Position numbers and translations under genes: made by a program. A stretch of DNA of 64,000 nt from CAMDKS01 sp964402975 (GTDB lineage Bacteria > Bdellovibrionota_B > Oligoflexia > Oligoflexales > RGVZ01): NCBI GenBank assembly GCA_964402975.1, contig CAYOEM010000002.1, positions 272,717 through 336,716 on the forward strand, given 5' to 3'. Every line of letters begins with the position of its first letter. Within the stretch, counting starts at the first letter, position 1. Shown piece by piece: positions 17,262 to 24,768 of this stretch. A model generated the notes under the pieces. The model saw nothing but the letters and a program-made list of their open reading frames with translations, did not search any database and was not told the origin of the DNA.

Positions 17262-17942
17262 ATGACAGACCCGCGCCAAAACTCTAAAAATCTATTCCAG
17301 CCAGCTGATGTCATGAGCTACATCAAACACCACAGTCGCGATGCTCACCCACAGCTAGAAAACATTAGGCGTGACTGCGAGCAGCACCCTTGGAGCTTCA
17401 TGCTATCCACCAAAGATCAGGCAGCGTTTCTTTACACGATGGCAAAAGTCTCGGGCGCGACCCGGATTTTAGAGATTGGCGCTTACTATGGCCATAGCAC
17501 TCTGGCCCTCGCGTCAGCACTGCCAATGGATGGTAAAATCATCTCCATTGAACACAATCCAAAGTTTGCGCAAAAGGTCGCCGAGCACATGCGACTTGCT
17601 GGCCTTGAGTCCCGGCTTGAGTTAATCATTGGTGAAGCCAGAGTCAAACTTCCTGAACTAGATGCGACCGTTAAGGCTGAGAGTTTTGACATCATGTTTG
17701 TTGACGCCGATAAACGCCATTCCAAAGACTATTGGGAGGCCGGCCTTCGACTAGTGCGTCCAAAAGGGTTGATCATATTTGATAATGTCCTGGCCCGGGG
17801 GGCCGTTACATCAGACGATGACAGTCAACGATCACACGTTGAAGCTGTCAGAGTTTTCAATGAGTACGTACGAAACGACGCACGGGTTTTTTCGTTTATT
17901 GCATCAATCGCCGATGGCATGCTAGTCGCGACGAAGATTTAA
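17262..17942 (+). CDS. Class I SAM-dependent O-methyltransferase (caffeoyl-CoA OMT-like)
   Basis: A protein of 226 residues of O-methyltransferase family 3. The SAM-binding motif I 'ILEIGAYYGHSTLALA' is at about 67-82, an acidic residue ends the next strand ('ISIEHN'), and the metal/substrate motif 'MFVDADKRHSKDYW' and 'IIFDNVLARGAV' are typical of the cation-dependent group. Such enzymes methylate catechols or related small molecules in the cytoplasm. The actual substrate cannot be read from sequence. It starts 20 bp after pstB, so it is probably cotranscribed with the phosphate operon. Confidence 0.85.
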   Translation: MTDPRQNSKNLFQPADVMSYIKHHSRDAHPQLENIRRDCEQHPWSFMLSTKDQAAFLYTMAKVSGATRILEIGAYYGHSTLALASALPMDGKIISIEHNPKFAQKVAEHMRLAGLESRLELIIGEARVKLPELDATVKAESFDIMFVDADKRHSKDYWEAGLRLVRPKGLIIFDNVLARGAVTSDDDSQRSHVEAVRVFNEYVRNDARVFSFIASIADGMLVATKI

Positions 17943-17983
17943 ACATCCAATGCGCCCTTTAATAGCGCATCTCAATTGACAAC

Positions 17984-17999
17984 CCCGCCTCAAAGCGGG
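17984..17999 (+). terminator. Weak hairpin after the pst/methyltransferase operon
   Basis: CCCGC and GCGGG pair around a 6-base loop, 42 bp after the methyltransferase stop. It is followed by GAAAATC rather than a T-run, so if it ends transcription it is not a classic intrinsic terminator. Confidence 0.3.
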
Positions 18000-18064
18000 A
18001 AAATCAGAGGGGAGTGCTCGATTCATGCGTCGACAGATGCCACGGTTTTACTTTGGAGTTTTGA

Positions 18065-19003
18065 ATGGCTCGGAGACTAAAAGGACTTGATCAAATCACT
18101 GCCTGGTTTGGCGGCATTGCTCTAGCCACAGGCATCATGACAGCTGTCTGGTACGGCGCCAAGTATTACTCAAGCACTAAAGCCAATGAAGAGCGCAATG
18201 CGATTGAAGCGATTTTACGTGATGTGCGTGAATCAACAAACAAGGCCCCCAGCGCTGAGCATCAACCGACAGCCGAGGCTCCACAAATCCCTCACAAGGG
18301 CGTCCAACCTGCTGCAAAGTCACCTCTGGAAAATTACGGCTACACTGGAAACCTAGCACCATGGTACTGGGCTAATTTGAATGAAAAATGGAAGAACTGT
18401 GCCTCCAAGGCTAACCAATCACCCATCGATTTGAATGGTGCAAAACTTGATGAAAAGCTCAAGACCCTAAAGTTTTTTTATCAGCATGGCATTACGACGA
18501 TCTACTTTGAGCACCAGACTGTCATGGGCAAGGTGGAAAGGGGAAGCTATCTCGAGTGGGACGGTGAGCGCTATGACCTTGAGACTGTCTACTTTAGAAC
18601 GCCGTCAGAACACCGTGTGAACTCCCTTCCCTACGAACTGGAAGCTCAGCTTGAGCATACGGCCATTGATGGCAGAAAACTGATGGTCGCCACGCTATTG
18701 ACACCGGGAAAGTCTAATGACCTTTTGGACCGAATCGCCAAGAGCATCCCTCCTCTTCCTGACGACACTCGCGAGGTTGAACGAGCAAACTGGCTCGATA
18801 TTTTTCCTTTGAAAAAAACCTACTGGACTTACGTTGGCTCATCGACAACCCCACCGTGTAGTCCTAATGTAAGATGGATCGTTTTCACCCAAGAGTCTTT
18901 CACTAATAAAGACTCAATCGATCAGTTTGTCCTCAGACAAAAAGCTAACGTGCGGCCTGTTTATACGCTGGGCGAGCGGCGATTGGTCCGTAGCAACAGG
19001 TAA
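18065..19003 (+). CDS. Carbonic anhydrase-like protein (alpha family) lacking the zinc ligands
   Basis: The N-terminus (RRLK, then a hydrophobic helix at about 12-35) predicts an inner-membrane anchor with a periplasmic domain. From residue 91 the fold of alpha-carbonic anhydrases is clear: 'YGYTGNLAPWYWANL', 'NQSPIDL' (118-123), 'TPSEHRVN' and 'GSSTTPPCSPNVRWIVF'. The three zinc histidines are all replaced. Where active enzymes have FHFHTPSEH this protein has VYFRTPSEH (Tyr176, Arg178), and where they have EAHLVH it has EAQLEH (Gln195). The Glu of SEH and the Thr-Thr pair (261-262) remain. It should therefore not hydrate CO2 by the normal mechanism and is more likely a binding or scaffold protein, like animal CA-related proteins. 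The flanking genes do not suggest a partner. Confidence 0.85.
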   Translation: MARRLKGLDQITAWFGGIALATGIMTAVWYGAKYYSSTKANEERNAIEAILRDVRESTNKAPSAEHQPTAEAPQIPHKGVQPAAKSPLENYGYTGNLAPWYWANLNEKWKNCASKANQSPIDLNGAKLDEKLKTLKFFYQHGITTIYFEHQTVMGKVERGSYLEWDGERYDLETVYFRTPSEHRVNSLPYELEAQLEHTAIDGRKLMVATLLTPGKSNDLLDRIAKSIPPLPDDTREVERANWLDIFPLKKTYWTYVGSSTTPPCSPNVRWIVFTQESFTNKDSIDQFVLRQKANVRPVYTLGERRLVRSNR

Positions 19004-19027
19004 TTTTCAAGCCATAGCGAGTTTGTC

Positions 19028-19891
19028 ATGGGCATCATACTTTTAGTCGCGGCAGCCTCCCTTTGGGGAATGATCGGACCAGTTAGTAAAGTCATGTTCG
19101 CCGGCGGCATGTCACCTCTAGAAAGCGCATTTTGGCGAGGTTCTTTAGCCGGCGTTGCCTTCTTCATTCACTGGTTGATCAAGCGACAACCAATTCCAGC
19201 GAGCCTTAAAGATTGGGCCGGTCTTTGTGTGTTCGCCATTTTTGGCGTGGCTCTATTGGAAGGCAGCTTTGTTTTATCCGTGAGTCACGGTGGAGCAGCA
19301 CTGGCATCTATTCTCCTATACAGTGCTCCGATCTGGGTGAATCTCGCCGGACTTTTCTTATTCAAGGAGACCATCCCCCCGAGGCGCTGGGGCGCACTAG
19401 CCTTAACCCTAACCGGGATCACAGGGATGTGTTTATGGGGATCATCTGTGCAATTTTCGGCGAGCGCGCTCTTTTGGGGGCTGCTCTCAGGACTCAGTTA
19501 CGCGGGCTTCTACATCGCCGGGAAAATATTCTTCCAACGCCTCAGCCCAGTGGTCGTCTATATGATCTCATTTCCGCTTGCGTCAATAGTCATTCTACCG
19601 TTTTTGGCGAGTTCATCACCAGGCAGTGAGTTTGACATTTTTTCAAAGTTCAGTGTCTATTCGAACCAGACTATTCTAGCTTGTCTGTTTGTGGGAATTA
19701 CGTGCACCTATCTTCCCTACCTACTTTACGGATTTGGACTTAGGCATGTGGACGCTGGACGAGCAGCCATCATCACCACCATTGAGCCGGTCGTGGCTGT
19801 CATTTTGGCAAGTGTGTTTTGGGGAGAGACGTTTTCAGTGGCCGGATACGTCTTTGCTGCACTTGTTGTTACAGGTGTTGCCATATCCTAA
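19028..19891 (+). CDS. EamA/DMT-family transporter
   Basis: A protein of 287 residues with ten predicted membrane helices in two EamA repeats (about 1-135 and 145-287). Family features are the early 'AAASLWGMIGPVSKVMF', the end of repeat one 'GALALTLTGITGMCLWG', and 'RAAIITTIEPVVAVILASVFWGE' in repeat two, of which the Glu-Pro pair is typical. It is an inner-membrane drug/metabolite-type exporter or permease with unknown substrate. It starts 24 bp after the carbonic-anhydrase-like gene, so the two could share a transcript. Confidence 0.88.
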   Translation: MGIILLVAAASLWGMIGPVSKVMFAGGMSPLESAFWRGSLAGVAFFIHWLIKRQPIPASLKDWAGLCVFAIFGVALLEGSFVLSVSHGGAALASILLYSAPIWVNLAGLFLFKETIPPRRWGALALTLTGITGMCLWGSSVQFSASALFWGLLSGLSYAGFYIAGKIFFQRLSPVVVYMISFPLASIVILPFLASSSPGSEFDIFSKFSVYSNQTILACLFVGITCTYLPYLLYGFGLRHVDAGRAAIITTIEPVVAVILASVFWGETFSVAGYVFAALVVTGVAIS

Positions 19892-19899
19892 GTTTTACA

Positions 19900-20505
19900 C
19901 TAGCTCAGCGAGCGGACCTTAAACCAGCCCGTAAAACTTCGACGCTCCGCGTTTGCCTCGCTCACCTCATGGGGAAATCGCCTAGAGTCAAACACCACGA
20001 TTGTTCCCATAGTTGGAGCAATAGTCACCGTCGACTGATCAACCATTTCTAAAATCAATTCCCCGCCATCCGACTTTTCCCAGTGTTCGTTCAAGTAAAT
20101 AAGTAGCGTTAGTTTTCTGGCGTCATCATCACGAAACGTATCCACATGTCGCCTGTAAAAGGCTCCCGGTGGATAAATGGCAAAATGACCCTCAAAGGTT
20201 TCAAGTCCCGCGAATAGGTCGCGGTTTAGCTGGTGACGCAGGTTATCTAATAACGTTTCTAGACGGCGTAAGCGCTGATCTTCATTTAGATCTGACATCC
20301 ACAATACGAGATCACTCCGAACACTGTCGTTTTTTTGATGCCTGTGACCTTGGCCTATTCCTGCACGTTGAAATGCTCCGGATAGAACTTGCTGATCAAT
20401 CCACGAGTTCATCTCCATACAAAACGGACTAGGAAGAACTCTAGGTAGCACCGACCAGCCTTTATCAGCTAAGTCACTCACTACAGTATCAATCCATTCA
20501 TGCAT
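19900..20505 (-). CDS. 2-oxoglutarate/Fe(II)-dependent oxygenase, prolyl-4-hydroxylase type
   Basis: A protein of 201 residues. The iron-binding triad is complete: the HxD pair in 'FYRRHVDTFRDD' and the distal His in 'SRRFPHEVSEA'; the following Arg in 'ERRSFTGWFKVR' would bind 2-oxoglutarate. 'TLLIYLNEHW' and 'GGELIL' are typical P4H strands. Such enzymes hydroxylate prolyl or other residues in proteins, including ribosomal proteins and translation factors in some organisms. It is the last gene of a minus-strand set after rimK and an aspartoacylase-like gene (35 bp gap), which fits a role in protein modification, though this is inference. Confidence 0.85.
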   Translation of the reverse strand: MHEWIDTVVSDLADKGWSVLPRVLPSPFCMEMNSWIDQQVLSGAFQRAGIGQGHRHQKNDSVRSDLVLWMSDLNEDQRLRRLETLLDNLRHQLNRDLFAGLETFEGHFAIYPPGAFYRRHVDTFRDDDARKLTLLIYLNEHWEKSDGGELILEMVDQSTVTIAPTMGTIVVFDSRRFPHEVSEANAERRSFTGWFKVRSLS

Positions 20506-20540
20506 ATTGATTTAAGCCTCGGATGACGCTGAATAACGCG

Positions 20541-21596
20541 TCAGTGGGCTATGTTTACCAAAGCATCCCCATGACCCACAACAGGATTACGTGTAATTCC
20601 CACGATGACGCCTGCTTTGGGCGATCTAACGACCGCCATACCCTCTCCGAACGCATCGGCAATGAATCCTAGAAATTGATCCCGCTCCACGTCTTGCCCA
20701 GGAATCACATGGGCGCGAAAAAGTCCGCCGCGCGTGGCGCGCACCCATTTATGCTTGTCAAATATTCTGGAGTTTTCATGTCGTAGTCGTTTTGTTTTTC
20801 GAATGTGGACATCCCGAGCCGACACCATGTCCAAATGATGCATCACGCCTAGAACTCCGTGTAGCCCCGTCTCGATCGCATCTTTATCAAATCTCGATGC
20901 ATCCCCTGCCTCGTAAACCATACTTGTGATGCCGCACATAGCTGCCGCCATACGCAAGGACCCATCACGCTCAGCGGCATGAATAATAAACGGAGCACCA
21001 AAGGCCTTGGCTAGTTCAACGATATCCGGGCTCGAAAGACTTGCGCGAATTTGTGGTGAGTTACTGCGATGGGCACTCGCCGAGTGAATGTCGATAAGGT
21101 GCGAGCATTGCTTGATGACTTGCTCCATCAATGCAAATGCAATCCGAGAAGCTTGACTACCGTTTTTACTGCCAGGAAATACGCGATTTAAATCCCGGCG
21201 ATCAGGAAGATAGCGGCTTTGATTTAAAAAGGCCGGCACATTGACAATCGGAATGGCCACGAGAGCGCCGGTAATCATATTGGGCGAGAGCAGCGGAATC
21301 AGTTGACGAATAATTTCAATACCGTTTAGTTCGTCACCATGCACCGTACTCGTTAAGGCCAGCACGGGCCCAGGCTCATCGCCGACGATAACCTCAACCG
21401 GCATCGTCAGGGCACCTTGGGTTGCCAGCATGGTGATAGGTATCTCAATGCGCTTTTGTTCGCCTCTGCCAATAAACATACCGCCGATTGACAACCCATC
21501 ATCTTTGGGTCGGCTTGCGGTTTTTGACGTTGATGTTTGACGCTGACGGTTTGGCAACACGCACTCCAACAAAAAATCTTTTTCTCTTTCACCCAC
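20541..21596 (-). CDS. Succinylglutamate desuccinylase/aspartoacylase family zinc hydrolase
   Basis: A protein of 351 residues from a GTG start that overlaps the rimK stop by 8 bp. The zinc-binding motif is 'TVHGDELNG' (His and Glu), with the third ligand in 'LIDIHSAS'. 'RDLNRVFPG' is the conserved substrate Arg/Asn segment of the M14-like AstE/ASPA family. The C-terminal 80 residues form a beta-rich domain ('RATRGGLFRAHVIPG', 'SPKAGVIVGI') common in the bacterial subgroup. The enzyme should hydrolyse an amide bond of an N-acyl amino acid. Adjacent to rimK it may act on glutamylated protein tails or on a related small molecule. Confidence 0.85.
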   Translation of the reverse strand: MGEREKDFLLECVLPNRQRQTSTSKTASRPKDDGLSIGGMFIGRGEQKRIEIPITMLATQGALTMPVEVIVGDEPGPVLALTSTVHGDELNGIEIIRQLIPLLSPNMITGALVAIPIVNVPAFLNQSRYLPDRRDLNRVFPGSKNGSQASRIAFALMEQVIKQCSHLIDIHSASAHRSNSPQIRASLSSPDIVELAKAFGAPFIIHAAERDGSLRMAAAMCGITSMVYEAGDASRFDKDAIETGLHGVLGVMHHLDMVSARDVHIRKTKRLRHENSRIFDKHKWVRATRGGLFRAHVIPGQDVERDQFLGFIADAFGEGMAVVRSPKAGVIVGITRNPVVGHGDALVNIAH

Positions 21597-22485
21597 TAAA
21601 GCTTCTTGATCCGTTCATGGCTTTCTCAAGATATTCGATAATGAGGCCTCCGACATTAATACCAGTTGCGACTTCAATACCCTGCAAACCAGGTGAGGAG
21701 TTGATTTCCAGTACTTTTGGACCTGAGTTGGAACGAAGCATATCGACACCTGCAACGTTAAGCCCTACGGCTTTGCAAGCCAGTATCGCTGCATCTTCCT
21801 CGGCTTTGGTGAGCTGGATTTTTTCAGACTTTCCCCCTCGGTGAATATTGGCTCTAAATTCCCCTTCGGCAGCTTTACGTCGCATGGCAGCAATCACTTG
21901 GTCGCCCACGACAAAAGCCCTGATGTCTTCTCCTTTGGCTTCACGAATAAATTCCTGAACCAAAATGTGAGCAGAAAGGCCCCTGAAAGCCTCTATCATG
22001 GATTTTGCTGAAGCATGTGTTTCCGCTAGCACCACACCGATGCCTTGAGTCCCTTCGATTAGCTTTATGACGAGTGGTGCTCCGCCGACCATGGCAATCA
22101 GTCCATCTGTATCTTGCGTGCTGTGAGCAAAACCTGTGATTGGCAGCCCCACTTGATGGTTCGCCAAAATTTGCATGCAGCGAAGCTTATCGCGACTACG
22201 CGCAATGGCCTGGGAGCCGTTTGCACTCACGACACCCATCAGCTCGAATTGACGGACGATAGCTGTACCGTAGAAGGTATTCGACGCACCAACTCTTGGA
22301 ATGACGGCATCATAATCTTCCAACCGCTTTCCGGCATACATCACGCATGGACTATCGGACGACACGTTGATGTAGCAGCGCATGTAGTCGACGACTTTCA
22401 CCTGGTGACCGCGCTCTTCGGCGGCAGCCCTCAGGCGAGAGGTCGAATAAAGGGAGGCATCCTGGGACAAAATGGCAAGCTTCAT
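21589..22485 (-). CDS. rimK: RimK-type alpha-L-glutamate ligase (ATP-grasp)
   Basis: A protein of 298 residues, close in length to RimK. It has the N-terminal preATP-grasp domain ('MKLAILSQDASLYSTSRL', 'YDAVIPRVGAS'), the ATP-grasp central region ('GAPLVIKLIEGTQGIGV', 'VQEFIREAKGEDIRAFVV') and the metal-binding end 'LEINSSPGLQGIE'. RimK adds glutamates to the C-terminus of ribosomal protein S6, and related enzymes make other glutamyl conjugates. It is the first gene of the minus-strand cluster with the aspartoacylase-like and 2OG-oxygenase genes and is divergent from rlmJ. Confidence 0.9.
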   Translation of the reverse strand: MKLAILSQDASLYSTSRLRAAAEERGHQVKVVDYMRCYINVSSDSPCVMYAGKRLEDYDAVIPRVGASNTFYGTAIVRQFELMGVVSANGSQAIARSRDKLRCMQILANHQVGLPITGFAHSTQDTDGLIAMVGGAPLVIKLIEGTQGIGVVLAETHASAKSMIEAFRGLSAHILVQEFIREAKGEDIRAFVVGDQVIAAMRRKAAEGEFRANIHRGGKSEKIQLTKAEEDAAILACKAVGLNVAGVDMLRSNSGPKVLEINSSPGLQGIEVATGINVGGLIIEYLEKAMNGSRSFSG

Positions 22486-22681
22486 GAAAACTCCTAGCCC
22501 TGACTGGCCGTTTGACCAATCATTCTCCCTTCAGTATCCCTCCGCTAACAGCCTATAATCAATGGGCTATTTATGCCCATAACATGGCTTATTTTTATTA
22601 TTTTTTGTCGCTTGAGAAGGGCTCGCGTCCTGTGCTAGATCCCACCCCTCAGACGACCCTTGCCGAGGACCACAAGACTTC

Positions 22682-23662
22682 ATGCAAATCAACCTGGCAA
22701 AACGCCCCTACAATCACTGCCGCTTCGCGGGCAACAATGGTGATGTATGGAAACATTTTTTGCTGCTGGAAGTCCTTCGCTCCCTCGTTTCGCGCTCTGT
22801 CGATTCCTTTCACTATGTAGAGACCCATGCAGGCCCAGGCTACGCAAGGCTCGGTGAGAATGGGGACTGGCGCCGAGGCATCGGCCGATTTATGGGCCCC
22901 GAGGCTGCGCAGCCGATCGAGCATCCCTATTTTGACTTAGTGCTTCCTGGTATGCGTGAAAATTTGCTCTATAAGGGCTCCTGGGTTTTGGTAGCCGAAT
23001 ACCTACGACGCACGGGTCATTCAAACTTCAAGGTCAGTGCGCACGAAATTAACGCAGATACCCTAAAGATGGCTGCAAGCACCATCCGCAAAGGACAACT
23101 TGGTGACTGGGTCTCTCTGAAACCTCAAAGCGGCTATGATGCTCTGGACAAGCTTGAGCAAGTGGACTTTTGTCTTATTGATCCTCCGTACCGCAGTAGT
23201 GACGGGTCGGCCGATGACTGGAGCAAGGTTAACAAAGCACTGCTTAGGGCCAAGCAGATCAGCAAAAACTGGATGGTCTGGTACCCAGTCTTTAGGCGTG
23301 ATGAGCCCGACGAACTGATTGAAATATCACAAGGTGTCGCTCTAGAGTTGTCCTGGGCCCCGGATGCGCCGGGCTGGGTGATGAAGGGCTGCGGCATGCT
23401 GATGGATCACTTCACCGCAGATCTTTTAAGATTCCAACCGGGGATGCTTCGAAGTTTAGCGGCCGCACTTGGCGGTCAGATGTCTCTTAGGTACTCGAGC
23501 TCACTACCGTCGACACCGCCAGCACATCCGCTTCAAGACCCCGCCAGTGGCCATCAAGGCGCGGGCCGCTCCACCCGCTATGCCGAGTTTTTGAGCAAGC
23601 CAATTGAGTTCATGCAGCGCCGGGTGATGAGACAACATCCAAGCCCACGCGACCTCGCCTGA
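22682..23662 (+). CDS. rlmJ: RlmJ-like 23S rRNA (adenine-N6)-methyltransferase
   Basis: The N-terminus 'FAGNNGDVWKHFLLLEVL' corresponds to the RlmJ hallmark (AGN-x2-DV-x-KH), 'YVETHAGPGYA' is the SAM-binding region, and the catalytic motif is 'LIDPPYRSSD'. E. coli RlmJ methylates N6 of A2030 in 23S rRNA. At 326 residues it is about 45 longer than E. coli RlmJ. The extra C-terminal tail is Pro/Ser-rich and lies entirely over the 3' part of the convergent DCC-family gene, so the tail may be a recent extension by loss of an earlier stop codon. Divergent from rimK. Confidence 0.85.
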   Translation: MQINLAKRPYNHCRFAGNNGDVWKHFLLLEVLRSLVSRSVDSFHYVETHAGPGYARLGENGDWRRGIGRFMGPEAAQPIEHPYFDLVLPGMRENLLYKGSWVLVAEYLRRTGHSNFKVSAHEINADTLKMAASTIRKGQLGDWVSLKPQSGYDALDKLEQVDFCLIDPPYRSSDGSADDWSKVNKALLRAKQISKNWMVWYPVFRRDEPDELIEISQGVALELSWAPDAPGWVMKGCGMLMDHFTADLLRFQPGMLRSLAAALGGQMSLRYSSSLPSTPPAHPLQDPASGHQGAGRSTRYAEFLSKPIEFMQRRVMRQHPSPRDLA

Positions 23663-23908
23663 AAGCCGCTGACAGCGGCCATCGTAATCAAATTCCACCA
23701 CGATACTCGAGGGATTAGGATCCGAACTTGGGACAAACGTCATAATCTGGGAGTCCACGCGCTCCCCCATGAACGTCGCCAAAGACCTACAAAGTGAACA
23801 CTCCGGGTCAAAATACACCACAGCCTGATCCAGTGAGACCTGATCATGGTCTTTACCCGTCGCCGCAGCTATGCTACGGTTTCGCTCTTGTTCTGTTGCA
23901 TGGTCCAT
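23504..23908 (-). CDS. DCC-family thiol-disulfide oxidoreductase-like protein (DUF393)
   Basis: A protein of 134 residues. 'AVVYFDPECSLCRSLATFM' matches the family's opening strand with a CxxC pair ('CSLC'); the usual Asp-Gly before the first Cys is replaced by Asp-Pro-Glu. 'LSGEVAWAWML' and the hydrophobic helix near the end also fit. The family is thioredoxin-like, with few members characterised. The gene overlaps the 3' end of convergent rlmJ by 159 bp, which is unusually long, so one of the two C-termini may be misjudged. Confidence 0.7.
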   Translation of the reverse strand: MDHATEQERNRSIAAATGKDHDQVSLDQAVVYFDPECSLCRSLATFMGERVDSQIMTFVPSSDPNPSSIVVEFDYDGRCQRLSGEVAWAWMLSHHPALHELNWLAQKLGIAGGAARALMATGGVLKRMCWRCRR

Positions 23909-23951
23909 ATGCCCAAGTATACAGTATCAAGTTCAAAATGCACCCTCGCTT

Positions 23952-24037
23952 GCTCCCGTGGTGGAATCGGTAGACACAGGGGATTTAAAATCCCCCGCCC
24001 ACAAGGTGTGCCAGTTCAAGTCTGGCCGGGAGCACCA
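23952..24037 (+). tRNA. tRNA-Leu (anticodon UAA)
   Basis: An 86-base class II tRNA. The acceptor GCTCCCG (23952-23958) pairs with CGGGAGC (24027-24033), followed by A and an encoded CCA (24035-24037). The anticodon stem GGGGA/TCCCC (23979-23983 and 23991-23995) encloses the loop TTTAAAA with anticodon TAA at 23986-23988. A variable arm and the T-arm loop TTCAAGT are present. The upstream DCC gene is on the other strand. Confidence 0.95.
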
Positions 24038-24104
24038 ATTAATACACATACTATTTCTGACACGGATTTTTTACCGGTGGATTCAGCCCTTGCGAGTTCA
24101 CTCT

Positions 24105-24525
24105 AAAGCCATGACGTACTTTTTGAGAAAAAATTGGCGTACTCTTTAGCAGATCGTCAACAAGTTCCGGGAAGTAGCTGTATTGATTCCAAACGCGCCG
24201 AGAATACATCCAGAGGTTCTTTGGCTCCTCAAAAACGCGAACACCACCCAAAGTCGGCGATGAAACGACCAGCTCAGATGAGGCGCTTTGGATGCCTCAG
24301 AATAACGTCTGCGTTTGGTCTTTGATCCCTTGCCCTGATTTGCCCGTGGTGCATGAGAGCTATTTAAAGCGCGGATGGCAGCTTTGCGGTGCAGTTTTAG
24401 ATTGCGACAGACCTCGTCCAGCAGTGTGGTCCGCATTTTTCGATTTGCGAGCTTGTATTGCTCCCAAACAAGCGCTAAGTATTCTCTAACAGCCTGGGTC
24501 GAGACGAGGGAAACCTCCGGAAACA
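24105..24525 (-). pseudogene. Decayed transposase/integrase N-terminal fragment
   Basis: In one frame (about 24511 down to 24301) the segment 'REYLALVWEQYKLANRKM' followed by 'LLDEVCRNLKLHRKAAIRAL' resembles the start of DDE integrase/transposase proteins, which have 'ILDEF...TGYHRKHAIRLL'. After a Lys/Arg-rich stretch the homologous reading continues in another frame ('KNLWMYSRRVWNQYSYFPEL', about 24220-24150), which implies a frameshift near 24290-24250. No catalytic DDE core, no terminal inverted repeats and no target duplication are visible. It lies about 70 bp downstream of the tRNA-Leu gene. The upstream part of this open frame (24526-24787) looks non-homologous and covers the promoter of the next lipoprotein. 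Confidence 0.45.
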
Positions 24526-24768
24526 GTTGATCTTTTGTGGTAAAAAGCACTATTTCCGATCCAGGCTGCCCTTTCAACACCTCACATTCATTACCGCTTT
24601 CTAAACGCCTAGTTACCAACTCCCCGGTAACAGTTGTTGTGACTCGACTCGTTCCTAAAAAGCATACCACTCCAGAATAACTGCCAATTTTTAAAAAAAT
24701 CAAGTTACCTTCATTAAAAGCCGATCCCCAAAAAGTTTGGGTGAGAGATAATATTGAAAGGATTCTAT

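Noticed and set aside
18065..19003. Carbonic anhydrase-like gene as a pseudogene
   Set aside because: The frame is intact over 312 codons with conserved fold motifs; the loss is confined to the zinc ligands.
23846..24149. Plus-strand open frames over the tRNA-Leu region
   Set aside because: They run through a well-formed tRNA gene and have no homology.
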